Assembly: GCF_020536995.1 (NCBI RefSeq) | Contig: NC_068359.1 | Span: forward strand, 79,497,867-79,561,866 | Direction of reading: 5' to 3' | DNA from: Dreissena polymorpha | Taxonomy: Eukaryota > Mollusca > Bivalvia > Myida > Dreissenidae | DNA: 64,000 bases | In this document: piece by piece, positions 32,786-44,900 of the stretch | Numbering within the stretch: the stretch's first letter is position 1 | Layout: each line of letters opens with the position of its first letter | Notes under the pieces: model-generated | Databases searched by the model: none | The model's input: only the letters and a program-made list of their open reading frames with translations | What the model was told of the DNA's origin: nothing | Made by a program: the position numbers and the translations under genes

Positions 32786-33750
32786 TTCTAATGGCATAAT
32801 ATACAATGATGACATGTCCATGAGTGGTTATTCAGAGAAATATAAATAAAAGTGGGCTGAAAGAGCTCACAGCTGGATCTGATAAGAGTATTCTAAATAC
32901 CTCGCCCTGCCGCCAACTATCCCCCAGTATTCAGCGAGGCGACGTGTACCCATTAGGCGTATTACACTCGCGTGAAAACACACCATCAGTACAAGTACGA
33001 AATAATAATAATAATTAATATAAATGTTAATATGTCTATAATGCTTGCATTTCTACTATTTAACAACAACACTACAACAATTATAGTGTTTTTATATATA
33101 TTTACGGGTGGCAATACCAACCCAAACATCTCCACTCCCACTCAGGGAAACATGAACAGAAAAATGAAAAACGGTATCAGTTGCCGGATGTCATGACAGT
33201 GAAATCAACCCTGCGTTGTCACGGAGACCAAAAGTAACCAGTCTAATAATGTATTCAAATTTACTAAATAGTAACCAAACAATGGACTGGTGGGCGAGGC
33301 CAATAAGGGACTAATCGAATAAGTGGACACGTGCCTGGTTAATCAAACACATCGATTCTATCAACAGAATTGTTTGACACATAACAAATTTACACTTCAC
33401 TGACACTAAATGGAGCGAAACACAACTAAAATAAAACAAGAAAAACAGAAAACTATTAAAGGTACCCACCCCCGCCATTTTATTAAGATAATAACCTCAG
33501 GCCCTCACGCTCGCTCAGACACTTACCTAATTTCCACCGCTGGGACTGCTCCCAACGGCGAGAACTTGCGGGTCGCCACCCTTCAGAGCCACGCCTGAAA
33601 GGTCCCCTAGATCCAACCTCCGAGATCTTCCGGCGTACACACGCGGCGACTCCGTAACCGCACGCACCGCTCTGGCGGTTTACCGAGGAGTCGCCATGAC
33701 TTAACTGGTTCCTCTGGGTGTTACCAGAATGAAACCGGCGACTGGACAAC

Positions 33751-34378
33751 TCCTGTGGGACTATGCCGACAGGTCTCTTGGGCAACCCTGTTAGGATTAT
33801 GCCGACAGAGTTCCCGTAGCTAGACGATTCTTCTGACGTGCTCCGAAGACTGGACAACTCCTGTGGGACTATGCCGACAGGTCTCTTGGGCAACCCTGTA
33901 AGGACTATGCCGACAGGGTTCCCGTAGCTAGACGATTCTTCTGACGTGCTCCGAAAATTGGACAACTCCTGTGGGACTATTCCGACAGGTCTCTTGGGCA
34001 ACCCTGTAAGGACTATGTCGACAGGGTTCCCGTAGCTAGACGAGTCTTCTGACGTGCTCCGAAAACTGGACAACTCCTGTGGGACTATGCCGACAGGTCT
34101 CTTGGGCAACCCTGTAAGGACTATGCCGACAGGGTTCCCGTAGCTAGACGATTCTTCTGACGTGCTCCGAAAACTGGACAACTCCTGTGGGACTATGCCG
34201 ACAGGTCTCTTGGGCAACCCTGTAAGAACTATGCCGACAGGGTTCCCGTAGCTAGACGATTCTTCTGACGTGCTCCGAAAACTGAACAACTCCTGTGGGA
34301 CTATGCCGACAGGTTTCTTGGGCAACCCTGTAAGGACTATGCCGACAGGGTTCCCGTAGCTAGACGACTCTTCTAGGG
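33751..34378 (-). repeat. six 36-residue repeats in the LTR element's coding block
   Basis: A 108-base unit repeats six times in frame. Each encodes a 36-residue repeat with SSSYGNPVGIVLTGLPK and PVGIVPQELSSFRSTSEE. The repeats are Ser/Gly/Pro-rich with no catalytic motif. They lie downstream of the protease region where a pol domain would be expected in a complete element. Confidence 0.8.
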
Positions 34379-35449
34379 CTGCGATCGGGACGATCTCGCT
34401 AGTGTCCATCTCGACAATCTCCTGTTCCGCGGCCGTCCTGGAGCTTCCTGGGGCCACATCCAGGTCGGCCCTGTCTTCGTCGTCCATCTGTGCCGCCCAA
34501 CTTGGGTTAGATCGAGGGCCCAACCCATCCACATCATTTAGAAGCAGAATCTCATTCATCTCAAAGCTAGTGTCCATACTGAAAGGAAATGGGAAAATGA
34601 ATACTCCGCAACACCGATGACGAAGCCAAGCATAACAAAAAATAAAAATAAAATAAACAAATCTGGAAGATCCCTGCTGGACTTGATACGGCTTGTAACT
34701 GTTTTCTCCCTCCGCTGTAGCTTCACCGTCACCGACGCCGCCAGTCTCACCGTTGCCCCTTACAGTGCTCATGTCGGTGCACACCCCAATGTGACGAACA
34801 ACTTCGCAAACTGTTGGTATCTGCAACGGAACCGCATCATCGATGCCTTCAGTGAACTCGTCTTCTCTGCCGCCGACGCCGCCAGTCTCACCATTGCCTC
34901 CTTCAGAGCTTATGTCGGTACACACCCCAATATGACGGACAACTTCGTGAACTGTTGGTAGCACCAACGGAACCGCATCATCGACGCCTACAGTCTCATT
35001 GTTGCATCCTTCAGTGCTCTCGTCGGTGCACACCCCAAAGTGACGGACAACTTCTTGAACGGTCGGCAGCTTGATGTTACTAGTGGAGAATCGGTAACCG
35101 CACGCACTGTTCCAGCGGTGTTCCGATGTTACGCCATAACCGGAAGCCCTTTTCCGACGGTCTGCCGCGGTGACACCACAACTGGACGCTTTCTCCCGGC
35201 TGTCTTCCGCGGTGACGCCAGCCGGATCTGCATGTCCGGCGGTCGGGGTGGCCCTAACTCCAGACTGGACCGCCACCCGCTGCACGCGAAACGTACCGAC
35301 ATAACTAGAACCCCCACGGTCCCGCTCAGTGCACTCATTGGTGACCATCTGTGGATCCCGGACGACTTCTGAAGCTGTCGGCAACGCGGACGTAACTGCG
35401 TCATGCACGTGGTCGGTATGCTGTAGGCTTCCCCCCTCGAGGCTCAAAA

Positions 35450-35800
35450 CCTGCCCATCAAAAATAATAGTGGCCTCTGCCATATTGATGATGGCCCTGC
35501 CCGGATTCATCAAAATGTCGAAACCAAGTAGCATATCGACATCTGTCGGGGCTACATACAAATGCTGCTGATACCAGTAGTTACCAATCTTTAACTTAAC
35601 TGGGCCTACTACAAAACCCTGCATGGAGGCATCCCTTCCTGTCATCAACAGCTTGACATCACGCTGCTTGGGAGGTGGCTGCTTCATGGCCTTATAGACC
35701 CGATCTGAGATGAGGCTGACCTCCGCTGCCGAATCAATCACTGCATCAACCATTACGTCACCAACCTGAACCTTCAAACCAAACTGCGCAGCTGAACCCA
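35450..35800 (-). other. retropepsin-like protease region of the LTR element
   Basis: The fossil coding block contains VDAVIDSAAEVSLISDRVYK, where DSA takes the place of the usual DTG/DSG of retroviral-type aspartic proteases. It is followed about 75 residues later by 'DMLLGFDIL', the typical LG(x)D motif. This assigns the block to the LTR-retroelement protease fold. Confidence 0.7.
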
Positions 35801-35962
35801 ACTGGTTGACGCGACCTACTTCCGGTCTACTCTGCTGCTCAGTCGCCTCGGTTAATGACGGCGGTATCGACTCATTGTTGGAGACAGACCCGGCGCCCAC
35901 ACGACAACCACACCGGAAATGCATCAAGTTACCAAACAAACACGATATGCCCCGCCTCGCCA

Positions 35963-37611
35963 TTACGGGATACTCGTCCCAATTTGAACCATACCTGCCT
36001 CGCTTCGATCCCTCGGGGTAAACATTTGAATTTGGGTATCCACTACGGTACCCGTTGTTTTGCCGGTTCCCAGCGCACCCATGGTAAGCATTTGGGCCGG
36101 ATCCCCTTTCGTAGGCATGTTGGTTCCGATACTCACGTGGACCGCGGCCACCCGTACCCTGGGACACCTTACCTGGCGTTGCTTGTTGAACCCCAGGTTC
36201 TGGGTGCCGTCTTCATTGGAACCTTCGGCTGCATACTCGCCATACAATCTCTCGCCTCCGTCGGAACGGAACACCTGAACCGGTTGTCTGACGCGGGAAT
36301 CATCGTCCTGGCTCACACAAGAGTTCGACAATCGCTCCACAGAACCTAGTATTCGATCGGACACCTGGGTCAATTTGTCGACCGCCGACCCACTTACCGT
36401 ACCTGGAGAAGGTGCTCTTCTCACCTCGTGAACACACCTCGACTCTTCTCGCTCACCCTTTTGGCTATCCATCGTAGCCGCGGCGCAAGCCAACTGAACA
36501 TGGCTATATATCTTCATCATGTTCATCGCATCTCCCATCGATGTGGGTAACTGCAGGCTTACATGCTTGTCGGCCTCCTTGTCAAGCAAACCGTGACAAA
36601 ACTTCGTCAATGCCTGCTCAGTGGCGTACGCATAGGGCAGATCACGAAATCCGTTGTTGCCAGCGTCAGCACCCGATCGGACCAATCGTCCAGGGAATCA
36701 TCTACTTCTTGTTGGACATCCTGAAAACGACCCTGCGCGGTGGCTGGGAGCTCCCTGGCACCAAAGCGCTCCTGAAGCCGCTGCATAAGCTCGGCGTAAG
36801 GTAACGTCTCCCTTCCTTCGGTCAGTAATGCATAAAAGTCCACCGCCTTACCAGTTAAACACCAACCAAGACAATCACCGCATTCTTCGTCAGACCAATC
36901 TTGCATTCTGGCGTAACGCTCAAACTTCCTCTTAAACAACAACCAATTGCTGCACCCATCAAATAGCAGGCTCTTTGGCAGCTTGGTCAAAACATTCCGA
37001 TCCCGCTGGGACGGGGGGTTAATTGGGACTGGAGGGCTTGTCTGGATGGGAACACTGCTGGGTAGGGTAGGGTTACCTGCAACGGGTGGATTGTTGTGTG
37101 CAGGGTTATTACCTACTATAGGTAAATTGCTGGCTACTGCGAGATTACCTACCACCGGTAGGGTGCTTTGCACGGGAACACTACTCACAACGGGTGGGTT
37201 GTTTGGCATTGAGAAGCCACTTACAACAGGCTGGTTGTTAGGCAGTGAGACGCCACTTACAACAGGTTGGTTGTTAGGCAGTGAGACGCCACTTACAACA
37301 GGTTGGTTGTTAGGCAGTGAGACGCCACTTACAACAGGTTGGTTGTTATACAGTGAGACGCCACTTACAACAGGTTGGTTGCTAGGCAGTGCGAGGCCAC
37401 TTACAACAGGTTGGTTGTTATACAGTGACACGCCACTTACAACAGGTTGGTTGTTAGGCGTGGTGAAAAGGGTTGGAAAAGGACGCATTATGGGAGCAGG
37501 AGGGCTTCTTGGGGCCCGAAAGTGTCCCAAATATTCTGCGGACGTCTCTCTAAATTGTGCTGGCACGTTGTAATCTGCCGCGCGCCAGGGGTTATGCGCT
37601 GAAGGGGCCAT
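35963..37611 (-). other. gag-like region of the LTR element
   Basis: Begins MAPSAHNPWRAADYN, passes through a 12-residue repeat (NNQPVVSGVSLP type, about 37190-37460), and contains the gag-like capsid stretch 'LPKSLLFDGCSNWLLFKRKF' ... 'LQERFGARELP', typical of Ty3/gypsy gag in animals. The region spans more than one frame. A further short open stretch (37855-38145) between it and the upstream LTR is of unknown role. Confidence 0.7.
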
Positions 37612-38769
37612 GGAAGAGGCCTCTAAAGTAACCTAGCGACAAAGGCTACTTTGCCTAGGTCGCTTGATTTCCCTACCAGCCCTCATCTGGGGCAAACCTA
37701 ACGACTGGGGCGGGGCGGGGACGGTTGATGCGACATCAGACGGTATTGGCATGCCTGTCACCACCACAGGATTTGGCTGAAACAACAGACGCTTGGGGAA
37801 CAAAGGCTTTGCAAACTGGGGCAGGAAATCGCTCCATATCCCCGGGCACTCCTCCTATCGAGTGATGTCCGCCTCTAAATCTGATATCTGAGAGGCTAGC
37901 TCTGCGTTTATCTGGTCCTGGTTTAGGTATGACGTGCTTACAAACATTGGCTCCGGGGCCCTGGACCTACTTGGGTGTTCTTCTTCCGTTCCACTGGCTT
38001 GGGACGCCGCTGCAAGCATTGGATTTTCTGCAAAATCCAGCTGGTCTAACTCCCTCTCACTTAGGGGCCGCCCAATTAGTACCTCCAAGGTGTCCAGGTC
38101 TAAGTTACCTGACCCTTGTCTAAGTTGGACAATGACCCGCGCCAATTACTGCCCTATTCCGGAGATCAACATCAACGTTTGTGGGGGGTCGAAATTTACC
38201 CGTACAAGACCCGGAGACATATTTCGGCTACTCATTTCTAATGCAGCACAGTACACAAAAAAATTGAAGAATCACAGCACGCACAATAAAAAAATACGAC
38301 TATTAATAAATTTCAAAATTCAATGAAACAATTAAATATTAATTGCAATAAAACAATTATTTCACCATATCCATTACACCAATCCAAAACAAAACACTAC
38401 CCAACGCGCGCTGCTCTAGCTACGCTACAGACGGACTTGCTCATAAACCCCGATTTCTCGTACTCTATTTACATTTTGAACAGCGACGCAAACATTGTAA
38501 ACATTCAGGTCAGCTAGTGCACTTAAACTACTCCGCACCAATGATCACGCGACCTCAAATGCAGACAAGTTAAATTACCAGCAGTCAGACCACGTGGTCA
38601 CCTTGCAACACGTCTAAAAATAGACGGCTGGCGCGTTACACGTCTAGCATAGACCACTTAACGGATTGGAAAAATATACAAACTAAATACGATTCGTGGT
38701 TCAATTTAAACACAGGATGCCGACTTTCGCAAAGAATGAGCCTAACCGTTAAACACAATTTTCACTTAT

Positions 38770-38787
38770 CCCAACTTCTAGACACCA
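38770..38787 (-). promoter_or_regulatory. primer binding site of the LTR element
   Basis: One base inside the upstream LTR the minus strand reads 'tggtgtctagaagttggg'. It starts TGG as expected for pairing with a tRNA 3' CCA end and is most like tRNA-Leu by memory; the tRNA assignment is uncertain. Confidence 0.5.
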
Positions 38788-38788
38788 T

Positions 38789-39313
38789 TGTGGTGTTTAT
38801 TTAGGTTAGCTCTTCAGTGGGTTTTGCCTGCAATTTCAGCAACTACTAACAACGACACTTGACTAATACACTCACATGAGCATCGACTGTAAACCTTGTC
38901 AGGATGGCACTGTCGTCCTCGGCAGTACACTCTTCGAGGGAAACGGCAAACGCTCGTCCGCTATCGTCGTCGGCTGCAGACAATCGATCCTCCTGGGAAT
39001 ACCTACCCCACGCACAGGCTAAACCTCCAGGGCAAGACACTAAGTCCAGGCTTATACTTACGTCACAGGCTTACACGTATGCTCCTCCTGGAAATACTTA
39101 CCTCAGGGCATCTATCTTCCTGGCAATACTTACCTCAGGGAACACGTCTGCACACGTTCGCGGACCGGGTAGCAAGAGAGCATGGTCATCCCATCAGGCA
39201 TTGCGTCCATCCGATTGGCTCCACATCATGCAGTATGGTCCCGTCTCATGAACGACGCAAGCCGGGTACCAACTCTGCATGGGGGTGTGGCACCAGATGT
39301 CACTGGCACTTCA
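38789..39313 (-). repeat. 5' LTR of the retroelement
   Basis: Upstream LTR with respect to the minus-strand element; it should contain the element's promoter. Differences from the other LTR are scattered single bases and a few short length changes. Confidence 0.85.
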
Positions 39314-39317
39314 TATC

Positions 39318-40188
39318 TTTCACTAACCTATTTTAAGCATGTGGAAAAATCATTTCCGAACCTTCTTCGATTGAAGACATCCAACAGTATGTCACTTTGA
39401 TTTACAGCGTTTAATAGCCATTGAAAATGAACTCTACGAGACAGGTTGCGCAACCTGTGAACTGCTCAAACGAAACTGTGTCATCCAAGGGGAATAATTT
39501 GAAATAAATAAACGGATTACAAACCACCAATTGTGCCAGTATTTAAAGGACATATTCATGCCATATTGTGGACATTTTCAAAGCATGACATAAATTATGA
39601 GCCGAGAAATTGTATAAAAAAGACAAAATATCCAGCGCATTTTCGTACAAGATTTTTATCTCGCGATTTCCCGACATAAACGTCAGCGTACACAAGACTG
39701 ATTTTCGCTGGCGACGTCACAATTATTATACACTCGCGTTTGAATTTGATCGAGCGCAAAGCAATTTACAAATAATATACTGCATGTTTTGGACCAATCT
39801 CTCAAAAACCATGTCTTTTTGCTTATTTGATTGGCGAAGACTGAAATCGGTGGTATTATTGCGCGAACTGCAATTGCCAGACTAACATTAGATTCGGACT
39901 TGTTTAGGTCATTATTAATATCAAATGCATACCGACTTGTTTAGTTTTCACAGAGGGTTGCATCGTTAATCTCTTAAACATATTCAAACACACCATTATT
40001 CATAAGGCCTTAGAAGAAACTTTATTGACATTACATGACACATCTGCGTAAGCTTTGAATAACAGTGAGTTCATCAAAGGGGCTAACTATCGGTTATTTT
40101 GTATGTTTTCGGCGTAAGCTGTATTAAGCCAGCTTTTCACCCTGCCTTGACCTTTGTAAGTGTCCAATAATATTCAAATAAAATTTCC
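39318..40188. other. gene-free stretch
   Basis: A CRE-like 'gacgtcac' at about 39713 is the only notable short motif. No gene supported. Confidence 0.4.
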
Positions 40189-40905
40189 CGCGGCTAGGTA
40201 CGAATGAATACACTTCATTTATTCCATTGGCTGATTTGAATATAACACCAGAACATTGGAAACATATCCGCGTCTTTGTAACACTGTTTTACCGCATGAA
40301 ACAATTTTATCTCTAATGAAAAGGCTCAATAGATAGAACAGTTTTACAATCAATTTTCGACATAAATACAGTTTGTGCGTTCACCTTTTATTTTCAGAGA
40401 ATTACCAGCGCAAAAGCGTTTATACTAAAGGCTATATTCTCATATTTAGTACTTACTTGCATTGCATTTCAACCCGTGAGGTTTCGGTCAATTCGCGGCC
40501 AGTGTGTGAAAGTCAGAGTTTATATACAGTTCATCACCGGAGTTCGCAGAAGGGGTTGCGATCTTTTCATTGAAGGAAAACATTGGAATCTATGCTATTT
40601 TTGTCTGATGGAGTAAATAGTTCGTTTAGTCGCTTTGTCGATATATCAATATTTTAGGCACAGCTGTTGCCTTGGTCGTGTACAGTTGGCGTAAACAAGC
40701 CGTCGTTTCAGCAGCAGAATTGTTACCTAACTTTAATGTATTGCATTCCAATCCGCAAGGTATCAAGGTCAGTTTGCGGTCAGTTGCAGAAATCTTTATA
40801 TAAACGCCGTCTCGTAAACTTTGTGCACTTGAAGTCTGTTTTGATCAGAAAGATACTAAATAAAGATATTCGGCGATATTATTGTGGTATGTCAATCATC
40901 GATTT
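40189..40905 (+). repeat. DR5-bearing dispersed element, copy c
   Basis: The longest copy of the element also found at 14177-14783 (inverted). It contains an internal duplication of the 'gcatt..ccg..aggt' block, giving two DR5-like motifs: CGGTCA-attcg-CGGCCA at 40485-40501 and AGGTCA-gtttg-CGGTCA at 40766-40782. Open frames of 66-87 codons overlap it but match nothing and are not shared intact between copies. Confidence 0.75.
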
Positions 40906-41560
40906 TAATATGTTTTCAACATTTGCATGATAAGGACCAATTTTGATAAAAATAATTAGAAATATTTATCCATTTAGACCAGTTTATTAAGCATGAGCAC
41001 AATAATTCACTATACTATAATTATGCAATTAATAAGATTCGAGTATTGCCGGCTGACCTATATGCACTCGTTTATTTTCATGTTTCTTGTGTTTTTCTAT
41101 TCTGTAAATAAAGATATCTGAGTAATAATATCACATAAAGCAAAATAAGCCACGAAATCTGGCGCAACACCCCATAATTGATTTGCTCGTGATGTAGCTA
41201 AGAACTGCGCAGAAAAAAGGCATCCACTACTTTTTATCTCATAGAGATAACTTTTGATCGTTCATAAACATCGACCACAATCAACGCCGTATATCTTTTT
41301 TAAAGATATTTCTTGTTTGGATATATATCACATGTTCCATCCAGGTATGTTGTATGCGCCGTTTACATGTATACAATAATTTATGTACAATTATGCAATT
41401 GATTTATATACTTGTTTTTGTATAATCAACAGTATTATGTTAATGTCTTCGTATTGGTTGGTGATCTCTGCCAAACATTTACATGTATAAAATGTTTTGA
41501 AAATCGGTTTCCGAGAATTTATTATACAAAACATGTGAAACATAAGTTATATATCGATGT
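40906..41560. other. gene-free stretch
   Basis: No gene or repeat supported. Confidence 0.4.
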
Positions 41561-41561
41561 A

Positions 41562-41595
41562 TATCTATCTATCTATCTATATATAGAGAGAGAGG
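41562..41595. repeat. (CTAT)n and (GA)n microsatellite
   Basis: Short CTAT run followed by a GA run. Confidence 0.8.
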
Positions 41596-41945
41596 GTTGG
41601 TAATGGGGCCATTCATAGTTGAGATTGACCGTATTGTCATAAGAGATGTTCAGTATCAATTTGAAGTAAATCGGTATAGAAATAAAGTACTTAATGTAAA
41701 ATAACATTAAAAAATGAGTGAAAATCTCTGACCCGGCCCCACCCCAACCCCCATAAATTTTGACCCAGGGGTCATAACAAAATTCCAAATAGTGCATGGT
41801 CGCACATATGCTCATAGCTACAAAGTTTCAAGGTTCTAGTGCTTATAGTGTAGGAGAAGATAGTGGCCAGGACGGACGGACAGACAGACAAACAGACGGA
41901 CAGACGTCGGAGATAACCACAATATGGATAAAAATATGAAGGGAA
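41596..41945 (-). mobile_element. ACGG-bearing non-autonomous element fragment
   Basis: On the minus strand it begins 'ggttatctccgacgtctgtc' followed by CTGT/CCGT tetranucleotides, then 'accttgaaactttgtagct', 'gtgcgaccatgcactattt' and 'gacccctgggtcaaaattt'. This has the microsatellite head and 'accttgaaactt' phrase typical of bivalve pearl-type elements, but only a single unit. Confidence 0.6.
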
Positions 41946-44900
41946 CATAATACCTTACGGAAAGTCTTTAAAATGACACAGTCGGATAATGCATCGGAAA
42001 ATAGTCAAGCCTATGTTAACTCGCGAATTGCCCGAAAAGTGATCGAGTGTATTCTGGACTATGATGTTAACCTCGGTATAAAAGAAACGATTGAATGAAC
42101 GCATTTTAGAAACTCTAAATTGTCTTAAGGTGTGAAATTGGGAAAAGGAAAGGACTAATTCTTTTGCGGAGTTAGCAGGAAGTGAAAATTACGCGTTTGA
42201 TCCTGATCGTTTTTAATAATAGCAATCGTAAAAATATTGATTGTAGCTCAAAAGAGCATTAAATATCAGTTTAATATAAATTTTAAATGTATACTCAATG
42301 GAATCAATATTTGTTTATTTATGTTTATTAATTAATTTTAATATTGTTGGCCCACATCAACTGCATTATATGATAGAAAAGTCATCATTATTGCCAAAAC
42401 GTAACGGAAAAATATTTAATAAACTTCTTCTGCTTACTTGTTTCTTTGATTTTTTTAATTTGTTGAAGTATTCGTTGTATTAAAAGTTTGTCATAATCTG
42501 TTTTGCATAGATGTGTTATTTCTTAGCATTGCATAAAGAGCAATGGAACAGCTTTTTACAAGATTAGTAAAATTAACAATATTGCTTGTTACATGTCAAT
42601 AGCTGTCGAAAGGGCCCCCGAGAGAATTTCAGTGATATGATCACAGCCAAGTGTCCTAATAAAATAGCACACATTTTTCTTCATTTACAGACTCGAAAAC
42701 ATCCATACTAAAGAAATGATATTTTATCATTTTTTGGAACTTCAAAAGTATTTTTACCCAATTAGCCTCTCGTCATTTTTGTGTCAACTGATAAAGGTCT
42801 GCCTAACAAAACTTGTTTTACAGTTTTTGCGATGATTTCCATGCATAGTAAACGACATTGGAAATAACATAAAATGTTACAAGTACGAGTAGACTGCCGT
42901 TGCACCACTACACAAGAAACAGTAACAGTTAATGTTTCGAGTAATACAAATACCACTAATGCAAACAATTCTTGCATCGCTTAAATATATAGATCTGTAT
43001 ATGCATCTTTATATAGATCTTGTGGAGGAATCTAATCACTTATTATTAAAGATATAACATTAAATTGGGTATCTGGGTAAATTGGGTGTTATTCTGCTTT
43101 GCATCAAAACATTAAGAAGGTAATTATTTATTTAATTGAATTGCGTGCTCTTTTAGAGCTATTTTTTATTCCGGATTCTATTGAATTAATTCATAGATAC
43201 ATCGAAATGTGAATGACTCCTGGCAAACTGTGATGAAACTCCTTGAAAACGGTAAAAAAAACTTAAAAGCTTTGCATTTACCGTTCCGAGGCAATACCCA
43301 AGTTTTATTCAATTGTTTGTGTTGTCCTGTACTGGTATGTCTTGTCTAGTTCATTTGATTCGTGCTTCAGTGCTTTGCAATTGATTCATTTCCTCAAATA
43401 GAGGACCACAAGCCGCAAAATGGGTTTCTACTGCTAGTGCAGCTTAAGTGTCCCTTCGTGTATATATGTTTATTTATGTCTATATGTTTGTTTAAGGCAT
43501 CTGCCATTTATAAGCGAAATTATACAACTATAATTCTTTCGTATGTAGTTTGGGTTTTAAAATGACTTGTGTAACCATATTAAGATTTTAATTCCATATG
43601 TTCATATATTAACATGTGTCGTAATTGAGGAAAACAAATATGACATCCATGTTTCCCATATTCGCTAGTTTCACTTTCCCTGATTAGGCGAGCATATAGT
43701 TTTACTTTATTTCCGCATGACTCATGTTAAAGGTCTCAAAACATGTGCAAAATTTAATTTTAGTACATACCTGTTCACGTAATTGTATATAGTACAACGT
43801 GTGCTTATATGAATCGAGATATTTCCGCGCTAGAGAAGGCTAATGGTAAATGTGCGTCGACGCCTAGAAACGTGAGCGTATTTTTCAACTGTTTTTAATG
43901 TGCCAAAGGTCAAATAACAAAGAATAAAATCACTGTAATCATGTATCCATAGAATTCCAAAGCGGTATTACACAGGCATAAATATGACTCCATATTCATC
44001 ACTATGGGTCTGTCATTGGTCGCAATTGAATATTGAAATATAATGTAACATAATATTAATGAAAAACAGTTAGAATGATACATGTATTCATTACTTTTAT
44101 CTTTGAAGTATATTTTTGTTTGGACATAGTAATGGAGGTATGATACATGAACATTACGTGTATTATAGGCAAATTAAAAGAAAATTTGTGTTATTTAAAG
44201 AAATTATTCAAACATTTTCCGAGATAAAACTATGCATTACAGAAGATATTCAAAGGTGATTATAATTAGTCAGTAAAACATATGTGTCCTGATATTTTTT
44301 TGCAAATTCGTTGTTTTTAAATGATTTGTCAGCGTGCTAAATATCATAGACATGAATGTGTCTTAGACTTAAGTGAGAAAGATAACAAGTCGAAGAATGT
44401 AAGAACAATACACTTCTATTTAATTTCAATAGCGTATTGTTCTCACTAATTATCTTATGTCATCTTTGAAACAGGAAATTATGGATGATTTATTGATGCT
44501 TTTGTGAAATGCGTATACAATTATTTGTTTTCTTAATTAAAATCGGTTAAATTTATAACATGTGATCGGGTGATCGTTTAGTCGAAACACTGGCCTATAA
44601 TACGTTTACATATTTGTTATAACCGTCATTATAACAACTGGTGTTTGGAATAAAACTTACCATGCTATAAGTTATGCACTAAGAAACTGTTTGAATATGG
44701 ATATTTTAAATGAAACCGTATTAATTTAGCAGCGAGAACGAATAATTGCAAGTCTTATGTACCAGTTAAAAGTTGTCATCTAATTAAATGAAAATAACTT
44801 GGAAGCTTAAATGGGTAATAATCGATTTGCACATGGCGTTTAGAAATTCATATTTTCATTTTTTATCTGCATATGTACATATGATTAGAATTGGTTAGGA

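Larger units (their letters stand above)
31463..39317 (-). mobile_element. non-autonomous LTR retroelement (Ty3/gypsy-like gag and protease)
   Basis: Two direct LTRs of about 520 bases flank 6.8 kb. On the minus strand the LTRs start TG and end CA, a purine tract abuts the downstream LTR and a TGG-starting primer site lies next to the upstream one. The flanking 'tatc' (possibly 'atatc') on both sides looks like a target duplication, so the insertion is complete at its ends. Inside are a gag-like block, a retropepsin-like block and repeat-rich coding sequence, spread over more than one frame. I find no reverse transcriptase, RNase H or integrase motif, so it would need proteins from relatives. 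LTRs differ by roughly 3 percent by eye, so it is fairly young. Treated as a fossil; it has at least a few breaks or lost parts. Confidence 0.8.

Noticed and set aside
36947-37573. Plus-strand open frame of 208 codons with a repeating Thr/Gly/Leu motif
   Set aside because: It is the antisense shadow of the 12-residue repeats in the gag-like part of the minus-strand LTR element.
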